From Geodermatophilus tzadiensis (lineage in GTDB: Bacteria; Actinomycetota; Actinomycetes; Mycobacteriales; Geodermatophilaceae), in NCBI RefSeq assembly GCF_003002915.1, contig NZ_PVTG01000013.1, forward strand, positions 81,735 to 145,734: DNA of 64,000 nucleotides, written 5' to 3'. The notes below the pieces were generated by a model, which saw nothing but the letters and a program-made list of their open reading frames with translations, made no database searches and was not told where the DNA came from. This document shows positions 58,545 through 64,000 of the stretch, in pieces; position 1 is the first letter of the stretch, and the number at the start of each line of letters is the position of its first letter. The translations under genes and the position numbers were made by a program.

Positions 58545-59534
58545 TCATTCGCTGGGCCTGCACTCGATGTCGACGACGAACTGGGTGCCCACCGCGACCG
58601 TGCCCTGGGCGCCCGGTTGCAGATTGCCCGGCCGGATCAGCACGGGGAAGCACTCAACCGGCACCTGCGCGCCGGTCATGTCCGTGGCCTCGGTGCGGTC
58701 CTCGGTCAGGTCCGTCAACCCCTCGGCCAGGGCCACATGACCGAGTGCGACCGTCAGACACCCGTCCTCGAGCTCTGCCTGCCGGCACACGCTGTCCAAC
58801 TGGCCCTGCCACACCTCAAGTGAGAAGGGCACATCCGCTGGGGGGAGGTCGTAATCGACCGTTCCTGGCGGAGGGTTGGGATTCGGAGCCGGGGCCGGGG
58901 CGGGAGCAGGGGCCGGAGCGGGAGCCGGGGCCGGAGCCGGAGCGGGAGCCGGGGCCGGAGCGGGAGCCGGGGCCGGAGCGGGAGCCGGGGCCGGAGCCGG
59001 AGCCGGGGCCGGGGCCGGAGCGGGAGCCGGGGCCGGAGCGGGAGCCGGGGCCGGGGCCGGAGCGGGAGCCGGGGCCGGAGCGGGAGCCGGGGCCGGAGCC
59101 GGAGCGGGAGCCGGGGCCGGAGCGGGAGCCGGGGCCGGGTCCGGGGCCGGAGCGGGAGCCGGGGCCGGAGCCGGAGCGGGAGCCGGGGCCGGGTCCGGGG
59201 CCGGGGCCGGGGCCGGGGCCGGTGCCGGTGCCGGGGCCGGGTCCGGGGCCGGGTCCGGGGCGGGGGCCGGTGCCGAGGGCGGTGCCGGTGCCGGTGTGTG
59301 CGTCGACGCCGAGGGCGGCGCCGGAGCCGGTGTGTGCGTCGACGCCGAGGGCGGCGCCGGGTCCGGGGCGGGGGCCGGTGCCGAGGGCGGCGCCGGAGCC
59401 GGTCCGGGCGAGGACGACTCCGCCGGCGGCGATGACGGTGTAGCCACGGGGGTATCTGTCCGGCCGCAGGACACCATCAGGACGATCAAGAGCACCGACG
59501 CGATGAGGTGCGTCCGTCGTGCCCACGTGTTCAT
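58545..59534 (-). CDS. Lipoprotein with a very long Ala-Pro repeat
   Basis: A 329-residue protein. The N-terminus is a lipoprotein signal (THLIASVLLIVLMVSCGRTD, lipobox VSC). Residues about 30-220 are a low-complexity (Ala-Pro)n stretch with D/S interruptions, able to form an extended polyproline stalk through the cell wall. The C-terminal 105 residues (VDYDLPPADVPFSLEVWQGQL... GAQVPVECFPVL... QFVVDIECRPSE) form a small domain with four cysteines, probably two disulfides, displayed outside. No family recognised. The gene is first in a pair with the membrane protein gene at 57411-58511. Confidence 0.75.
   Translation of the reverse strand: MNTWARRTHLIASVLLIVLMVSCGRTDTPVATPSSPPAESSSPGPAPAPPSAPAPAPDPAPPSASTHTPAPAPPSASTHTPAPAPPSAPAPAPDPAPDPAPAPAPAPAPAPAPDPAPAPAPAPAPAPAPAPDPAPAPAPAPAPAPAPAPAPAPAPAPAPAPAPAPAPAPAPAPAPAPAPAPAPAPAPAPAPAPAPAPAPAPAPAPAPAPAPAPAPAPNPNPPPGTVDYDLPPADVPFSLEVWQGQLDSVCRQAELEDGCLTVALGHVALAEGLTDLTEDRTEATDMTGAQVPVECFPVLIRPGNLQPGAQGTVAVGTQFVVDIECRPSE
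58890..59270. repeat. Long GC-rich tandem repeat (Ala-Pro coding)
   Basis: About 380 bp built from 6-bp units GGGGCC, GGAGCC, GGAGCG and GGGTCC, arranged in higher-order units of 18 and 24 bp (for example CCGGAGCGGGAGCCGGGG). In the lipoprotein frame they encode Pro-Ala and Pro-Asp. All six frames are open through it, so long frames on the other strand here are artefacts. Length differences between strains are likely. Confidence 0.9.
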
Positions 59535-59986
59535 CGCGGTGCCTGCTGAAGGGGGTTACCGGGAGGAGGCGAGAGACTGTCGGTCGATGCCCTGGCCCGC
59601 CGCGGCTCCGCTGGAGCTCCTGAAGTCATGCAAAGTGCCGTTTCCTCACGAGCATCCGCGGTCGGTGTCCCACACCGACCCGCAGCAAGCGCGGCGAGGA
59701 CCTTCGCTCCATGCCCATGTCGATGTTGACTAGGAGCATCATTCGCCTTGTACTTCACATTTGCCGAGTCACCCTGGCGGCCGACGCAGACCGGACGATT
59801 CACGACGGGTGTTTCCTGTAAATCCGCCGGCTATGCAGTCGGACTCGTACAGGAAACGAAAGTCCGTCTATCAACCGTGATGCCGATTGTCACAAGATCG
59901 CCTCCCTGACGTCTGGGCATAACATTCACGCTATACGGAGGCCGTCACGTGAGCGTCACCGTAGCGTCACCAAAGCAATCAGCACT
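59535..59986. promoter_or_regulatory. Upstream region of the lipoprotein operon
   Basis: About 450 bp without a supported gene. It holds a 10-bp inverted repeat, GTTTCCTGTA at 59811-59820 and TACAGGAAAC at 59848-59857 (27-bp spacer), 277 bp upstream of the start. Three copies of CGTCAC in direct order occur at about 59943-59970. These may be regulatory sites of the lipoprotein-membrane protein pair. Confidence 0.4.
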
Positions 59987-60017
59987 TGAGGGCAACCATC
60001 GAAGATGGTTGCCCTCA
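59987..60017. terminator. Perfect 14-bp stem hairpin
   Basis: TGAGGGCAACCATC (59987-60000), loop GAA, GATGGTTGCCCTCA (60004-60017). A strong hairpin at the end of the ISAs1 remnant on the minus strand. It could be its terminator, or shield the neighbouring operon from transcription. Confidence 0.6.
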
Positions 60018-60149
60018 CCGGCTCCAACGGCTTGAGTGGTGTCGCCGCTGGTCGCAGCCGGACTTCCGGAAGGAGACGCGGGCTCTCGAGGTGGAGATCA
60101 GGTCCGCGGCAATGTCGTGAATGGTAGGTCTGAGCAAAGGCTTTCTTGG

Positions 60150-60943
60150 GCAAGCTGTGCTGAGGGCGTGGGTGATCGCGGTGGGGCTCCATGCTGCGAC
60201 GCGTTCAGCGGCGGCGATGTTGTGATGGCCGCCCAGGCGAGCGACCTTCGGGGCGGTGTCGCGGAGCGCGGCCATCATCTGGGGTCCGGTGCCCAGACGG
60301 ATACAGGAGGGATCTTCACGCTGGGTGACGCCTCGGACGCGGCGGACGCGGCCTCGGTAGCCCAGTGGCCCTGCAGCTAGATCGCGAGCAGCGGCGATCC
60401 GCGGCTCGGTGATTCGGCGAAGTGATCGCGTAGACGACCTTGATGAAAGGCTTGGCTGTTCCGACGCATCGCCACCGGATGACCTTGATTGCCCGGCGCG
60501 TGTGGGAACAAGGCTTGGCCGTCGGGGCCGCCCAGGTCGATGACCCTGACCGAGCGGGACTCGCGGCGACCGTGTCCGCTGTCCCGGCGACGGGCCCGGG
60601 GTCGGATGCCCAGAGCAGTCGCCGCAGTGCTGCCGGCGGCAACAGGCTGGCGCCCGATCGCCCACCTGGTCAACGCCGCCGCCACCGCGGTGATTCGACC
60701 GCGGCCAGCACCCGGCGGAACGTCGATGCCCACGGCGCGGCCCCGCACACGCCCAGCGCCTGCGGCGCTGTTGTCGCCCACTGCGCCATCGCCAATAACG
60801 AGCCGGCGCCGGCCATCACCGCCTGCACCGCCTGTAGCAACACCGACTGCAGACCGTGACGACGACCCCGCCGGGCGGCGTACATCCGGAATCGTCTTCA
60901 GCACCGCCACCAGCGGGGTCGACTCGACCACCGACAGCGGCAC
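60150..60943 (-). pseudogene. ISAs1-family transposase remnant
   Basis: Minus-strand frames together follow an ISAs1 transposase: TPLVAVLKTIPDVRRPAG, then (other frame) MAGAGSLLAMAQWATTAPQAL, ASTFRRVLAAVE, then HGRRESRSVRVIDLGGPDG, TRRAIKVIRWRCVG and VVYAITS, then TGPQMMAALRDTAPKVARLGG and AAWSPTAITHALSTA. At least four frame changes are needed, so it is inactive. Confidence 0.8.
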
Positions 60944-60977
60944 AGACGGCGATATCTCCGCCCCCGTGACCGGGCCG

Positions 60978-61166
60978 GCAGGTCCAGCCCGACCCGTAGC
61001 CGAGATCGGTGGGGAGTTGGGCCCAGCCGATGCCGGTGGAGAGTACGAACGCGATGCCCTCGGGGACGTCCCGATCAGAGGTACGCGGACGGCCGGTGCG
61101 GCCGTGCACCGCCGGCTTGCGCAGCGGGATCAGCGGCTCGACCAGCGCCCACAGCTCGTTACTGAT
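60978..61166 (-). pseudogene. IS5-family transposase N-terminal fragment
   Basis: 63 codons reading ISNELWALVEPLIPLRKPAV, then GRTGRPRTSDRDVPEGIAFVL and GIGWAQLPTDLGYGSGWTC: the DUF4096-type N-terminus of IS5 OrfA. It ends abruptly against the ISAs1 remnant. Confidence 0.75.
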
Positions 61167-61717
61167 TCACCGCGGCGGCGGGGAAGACGCCTACGACGAC
61201 ATGGCCGGCATCCTGCGCCGATGGCCCAGCGGCCGGCAGAGCCCGACGGCCCACCTCCGCAACGTCTTCTAAGGCGTCCCCCACGGCCACTGGAGAACTT
61301 TCAAGATCAAGGGGCGGCACACGTCTTGCACCTCAGGTCCTCACCACTCGTTGTGACGAGTGCGCTGACGAAAGCCGACCGTCGCACATCTGCTGGCGGG
61401 CTCGACCCGCAGCTCTCCGAGTCGCGGGCACGCACAGTCGGCCCGACCCCTTGGGTTTCGCTTGTAGGTCGGGTGCCGACCGATCCCTACGAGGGACGAC
61501 GTCGGTTCCACTTCTGGCACCGGCACCCACAACGACGCTGAACTCGGACCCAGACGGGGCACAGTTTCCCCAGCGCCCGGCGCCGAACAACACCGAGCAC
61601 TCCCGACATCCCTCCGACTGGAGGCGGAGCAAGATCAAGTACCACACACCTCATGCACTCTTGAGTTCCACAACTTGTTGTGACGGGTTACCGGAGGTCG
61701 CTCTGGATGTTGAGGAC
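61167..61717. other. Gene-free region with repeated operator-like motif
   Basis: About 550 bp. CTCGTTGTGACGAG at 61347-61360 (a hairpin, CTCGT/ACGAG) and CTTGTTGTGACGGG at 61673-61686 share 12 of 14 bases. The second overlaps a palindrome CACAAC-TT-GTTGTG (61668-61681) 36 bp before the next gene. These look like operator copies upstream of the right-end genes. A short frame ending in RWPSGRQSPTAHLRNVF (stop near 61272) is of unknown origin. Confidence 0.45.
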
Positions 61718-62254
61718 ATGGCAAGAGCGGGCAGCGCCGGCGACCGGACTCGTCGTCGCGATCGAGAGCGTCAGCGCCGCGAGCACAACACAGCGACGAA
61801 CGCGAGGAGCCAGCAAGCACGGACTCCACAACCCGACGTCGAGCCACCCAGCGGCGTGGCACGACGGGCAGCGGCCACCGTGCGCGCGTGGTGCGGTGGC
61901 CTCGTCACGCCACGGTCGCGAGGGCCGATCCCGAAGTGGTGCTCGGCCACCTGCCGGCACCGCGCCTGGGAGCAGTCGCGAGCCGCGGCATCCGGCCGCT
62001 CGGCCGTCGAGGTCGTCGAGCGCCGGGTCGAGATCCCGACCGCGGTCCCGCTGACCCGCCGGGACTGGGCCCGCGTCCTCCGCGAACTCACCACCCAGCT
62101 CGACGACGGCCGCGTCTACGACCGCGACCTCGCCACGCTGGCCGCGGAGCTCTCAGCGCTACTGGACGCGTACCGGCGGCGTCAGCACCTCAGCCATGCG
62201 CCCGACCTGAGAGGGGCCAAGGTCCTGGGTCGCTTCTCCGGTGAACCTTCCTGA
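61718..62254 (+). CDS. Hypothetical protein with CxxxC motif, typical neighbour of excisionase genes
   Basis: A 178-residue protein from the ATG at 61718 (SD GAGG at -7). The N-terminus is strongly basic and polar (RTRRRDRERQRREHNTATN). The centre has PIPKWCSATCRHRAWEQSRA, a short zinc-ribbon half seen in many small proteins of actinobacterial integrative elements. The C-terminus has PLTRRDWARVLRELTTQLD and LATLAAELSALLDAYRRRQ, two helices. It may be a DNA-binding accessory protein. It lies 159 bp upstream of the excisionase-like gene on the same strand. Confidence 0.65.
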   Translation: MARAGSAGDRTRRRDRERQRREHNTATNARSQQARTPQPDVEPPSGVARRAAATVRAWCGGLVTPRSRGPIPKWCSATCRHRAWEQSRAAASGRSAVEVVERRVEIPTAVPLTRRDWARVLRELTTQLDDGRVYDRDLATLAAELSALLDAYRRRQHLSHAPDLRGAKVLGRFSGEPS

Positions 62255-62413
62255 GGACTGAAGGATCACCGGAGGTCCCTACCGTGGCCCCCACGGAACA
62301 GGGGATCTCCGGCCGCCGGACCGGGGCAGCACTGCAGCCCACTCCCCCACCATCAGCGGCTACCGGCCGTCGACGCATGTCGGCGACTTCGCCGCACGCA
62401 CCCAGGAGCTGCC

Positions 62414-62650
62414 GTGGATCTCGACGAACTGCGGATCAGCCGGGCCGCCGTCGTGACGGTCGCCCAGGCCGCCTCGGTCTTCGGTGTCGACGTGCGCACC
62501 GTTGCCCGCGCCATCGAGAACGGCGAGCTGCCAGCTGTCCGCCTGGGACGGCGGGTGCTCATCCCCCGCCTGCCCCTCCTCGCCGTTCTCGGGGTGACCG
62601 CAGACGACGCCGTGGTGGAAGGCCCCGGCGTCGGCGTCGGCGACCAGTAG
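62414..62650 (+). CDS. xis: Excisionase-like helix-turn-helix protein
   Basis: A 78-residue protein with a MerR/excisionase-type HTH: VTVAQAASVFGVDVRTVARAI then ENGELPAVRLGRRVLIPRLPLLAVL, the standard pattern of small directionality factors with a winged helix ending in basic residues. GTG at 62414 has SD AGGAG. It lies just inside attR, at the opposite end of the island from int, and would favour excision. The acidic tail PGVGVGDQ is ordinary. Confidence 0.85.
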   Translation: MDLDELRISRAAVVTVAQAASVFGVDVRTVARAIENGELPAVRLGRRVLIPRLPLLAVLGVTADDAVVEGPGVGVGDQ

Positions 62651-62771
62651 TCAGGCGGGCTCGGCGACACGAACCGACCGGTCCGCATCGCCCCTCCGTG
62701 CCCGCGAGCCGGCATCCCACCCTCGGGCGAGGTGGTCCCCGCCCAATTCCCCCCTCCTGCCGTCACCCGGC

Positions 62772-62792
62772 TCGTGATACTCCACGTGATAC
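62772..62792. promoter_or_regulatory. Right arm-type integrase/excisionase sites (candidate)
   Basis: CTCGTGATAC at 62771-62780 and GTGATAC at 62786-62792, starts 12 bp apart. The 10-mer is the same as near attL at 43945-43954. Probable arm sites for Int or sites for Xis. Confidence 0.5.
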
Positions 62793-62910
62793 TGCCGCCG
62801 GCGGATCTGGGTGTATTTCGGTGCGTTTCGCGGGTCATCGACGGCCGCGCCGAATCGCGAAAGTGCAGGTCAAGGCACCAGGAGGCATCCAGATGCTTAG
62901 CCGGGGCCAG

Positions 62911-62936
62911 GAGTTCAAGTCCCCCCTCGGACACAG
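62911..62936 (+). other. attR core repeat
   Basis: Perfect copy of the attL core, preceded by unrelated sequence (CCGGGGCCAGGA), so it is not part of a second tRNA. It marks the right end of the island; chromosomal DNA resumes after it. Confidence 0.95.
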
Positions 62937-63208
62937 CAGATCGGCCCCACGGTTGACGCTCGGGCGGCCTCTTTCCGTTTCGCCCCTAGCCTCTGCAACC
63001 TGACCTCGAACGCAGAGGTGCTCAGGACCACGCCACGATGTCCCCTGCTGCCGCTGCGGGTCGAGCGGTGCCACGATGGGCAGCGTGCGGACCCGGTCCA
63101 GGAGCACATCCGGCACCCGACCAGCGGCTTTGGCCTGATGACCGCTCGTGCCGCCTCGCCGGAGTGCTCAGCTACCGGCGAGAGAACTGTCATCCGAGGA
63201 GGTCGGAC

Positions 63209-63823
63209 GTGAACCGCTTCGAGAAGGCCGTCTACGAGTGCATGCAGCCGACTGCCGACTTGCTGGACCGGACCACCAGTCCCCTGCAGCGGGCCATCCT
63301 GCTCAACTGGTGGCGGCACGTGCACCTCGAGGGCGCAGGGGAGTTCGACAAGATCGTCGCGCCCGACATGATGGTCGACCACCCCGTCTACCGGGTCACC
63401 TGGGGCGCCAACCCGACGGCGATCGAGGGCAAGGACGGCGTTCTGGCCTTCTACAACTCGGTCGGCGAAGCGGTGCTATGGCACTCCGACGACCGGATCG
63501 CCGTCGGCGACTGGGGGGTCGCGGACGAGATCACCTTCCACCAGCTTGCCCGCGGCGCGGACCTCAAGGCCATCGGCTATGACGTGGAGAAGGACGACGC
63601 GCTCTACCACGTCTCCAGCCGGCAGGCGTTCATCTGGCCATACGATGAGCGCGCCCGTCTAGCCGGCGAGCACCTCTACGAGGACAAGACCAGCCTGCAG
63701 ATGGAGGAGGTCGACCCCTCGGAGGCGATCACCCCCGCGCGCGTCCGGGAGATCCACCGCGAGCAACTGGCCGAGCTGGAGGCGGAGCGCGGCGAGAACT
63801 TCTGGGTGCTCAACGAGGCCTGA
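63209..63823 (+). CDS. NTF2/SnoaL-like protein
   Basis: A 204-residue protein. The first 150 residues have an NTF2-like pattern (AILLNWWRHVHLEGAGEFDKIVAPDMMVDHPVYR..., AIEGKDGVLAFYNSVGEAVLWHSDDRIAVGDWGVADE). The C-terminal tail is helical and acidic (VREIHREQLAELEAERGE). The GTG at 63209 has an excellent SD, GAGGAGGT. Ligand unknown. It is the first gene after the island, so it was next to the tRNA-Leu before integration. Confidence 0.75.
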   Translation: MNRFEKAVYECMQPTADLLDRTTSPLQRAILLNWWRHVHLEGAGEFDKIVAPDMMVDHPVYRVTWGANPTAIEGKDGVLAFYNSVGEAVLWHSDDRIAVGDWGVADEITFHQLARGADLKAIGYDVEKDDALYHVSSRQAFIWPYDERARLAGEHLYEDKTSLQMEEVDPSEAITPARVREIHREQLAELEAERGENFWVLNEA

Positions 63824-63843
63824 GGCGCCTTATGTGGGTTGAT

Positions 63844-64000
63844 CTATCCGGCTTCGAGCTCGGTCTGGCATGTCCGCAGCAGGGTATGTGCGGCGATGAC
63901 GGCGACGGTGCGGGTGAGTAGTCCCCAGAAGGTGTGTGCGCCGTGGCGGGCCAGCTCCATGCGGTCGGTGAGCTCGCCGAAGGTGATCTCCACGCGGTTG
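63844..64000 (-). CDS. Transposase, C-terminal part (runs off the window)
   Basis: The minus strand ending at the TAG 63844-63846 reads NRVEITFGELTDRMELARHG, AHTFWGLLTRTVAVIAAHTLL and RTCQTELEAG. It is the C-terminal end of a DDE transposase (RVExxFGELxDRM with the third acidic residue). The family cannot be fixed from 52 codons. The rest lies beyond the window, so whether it is intact is unknown. Confidence 0.75.
   Translation of the reverse strand, partial: NRVEITFGELTDRMELARHGAHTFWGLLTRTVAVIAAHTLLRTCQTELEAG

Larger units (their letters stand above)
43858..62936. mobile_element. Integrated genomic island in tRNA-Leu(GAG), about 19.05 kb
   Basis: Defined by a perfect 26-bp direct repeat at 43858-43883 (inside the tRNA 3' end) and 62911-62936. 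The integrase gene lies 95 bp inside the left copy, pointing to the att site, and a small HTH excisionase-like gene lies 260 bp inside the right copy. I find no replication initiator, FtsK-like transfer protein, relaxase or phage structural gene, so it is either a reduced integrative element or a mobilisable island. Cargo includes a sugar kinase, surface-type proteins of unknown role and many IS remnants. Parts have distinctly lower GC: the 60 bases from 56041 contain 28 G or C. Confidence 0.9.

Noticed and set aside
58876..59733. Gly-Ala-rich 285-codon frame on the plus strand
   Set aside because: It is the mirror of the Ala-Pro repeat. The minus frame has a lipoprotein signal, a folded C-terminal domain and a partner gene; the plus frame has only repeat.
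43884..62910. Prophage
   Set aside because: Apart from int and xis there are no capsid, terminase, portal, tail or lysis genes; the fibre-like protein alone is not enough.
62881..62936. Second tRNA-Leu gene
   Set aside because: Only the last 26 bp match; no acceptor 5' strand, D arm or anticodon arm lies upstream, so it is the att copy.

Overview
This 64 kb window comes from a high-GC actinobacterium. Third codon positions are almost always G or C, GTG starts are frequent, and the window holds mycothiol biosynthesis (mshC), a mycothiol-dependent isomerase-type enzyme and a mycofactocin-type short-chain dehydrogenase. Gene content and protein style suggest Geodermatophilaceae (Blastococcus, Geodermatophilus, Modestobacter), but this is inference without a database search.

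Positions 1-43.8 kb are ordinary chromosome with dense genes. The blocks are: (i) the end of a methylmalonate-semialdehyde dehydrogenase and an SDR; (ii) an Lrp/AsnC regulator divergent from 4-hydroxyphenylpyruvate dioxygenase, with two TGTGC/GCACA palindromes between them; (iii) a transketolase/AceE-like enzyme and an NTF2-like protein; (iv) a minus-strand set of amidohydrolase, DUF59 protein and alcohol dehydrogenase, read away from a GAF/Fis-type activator; these are the accessory genes of propane-monooxygenase loci, but no monooxygenase is present; (v) pta-ackA; (vi) a NarL-type two-component pair; (vii) metH, a PAC2 protein, a dGTPase-like protein, mshC and a glpD-glpF-glpK set with a divergent SorC-type regulator; (viii) the conserved actinobacterial block SCO1664-like / DUF3090 / phosphomutase / uppP; (ix) an aldo/keto reductase and a RecD2-like helicase; (x) a DUF2470 gene with an iron-box-like palindrome at its start; (xi) surE, small conserved genes, an SDR, a racemase, a LysR regulator, an M20 peptidase and a GGDEF protein.

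At 43.8 kb a tRNA-Leu(GAG) gene marks the left end of an integrated element. The last part of the tRNA (43858-43883) is repeated perfectly at 62911-62936. A tyrosine integrase lies just inside the left copy and a small excisionase-like HTH gene just inside the right copy. The period is 19,053 bp. Repeated CTCGTGATAC motifs near both ends look like integrase arm sites. I see no replication, transfer or phage structural genes.

The cargo is a carbohydrate kinase, a three-helix membrane protein, a glycine-rich fibre-like protein, a beta-propeller-like protein, a proline-alanine-repeat lipoprotein paired with a membrane protein, several small unknown proteins, and many broken genes. The broken genes include an RHS fragment, a frameshifted small protein, a lipoprotein cut by an IS fragment, and remnants of IS3, IS481, IS982, ISL3, ISAs1 and IS5 transposases plus a serine recombinase. 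Parts of the cargo, such as 54.2-56.8 kb, have clearly lower GC than the chromosome.

After the right att site the chromosome resumes with an NTF2-like gene, and the window ends in the 3' part of a transposase gene.
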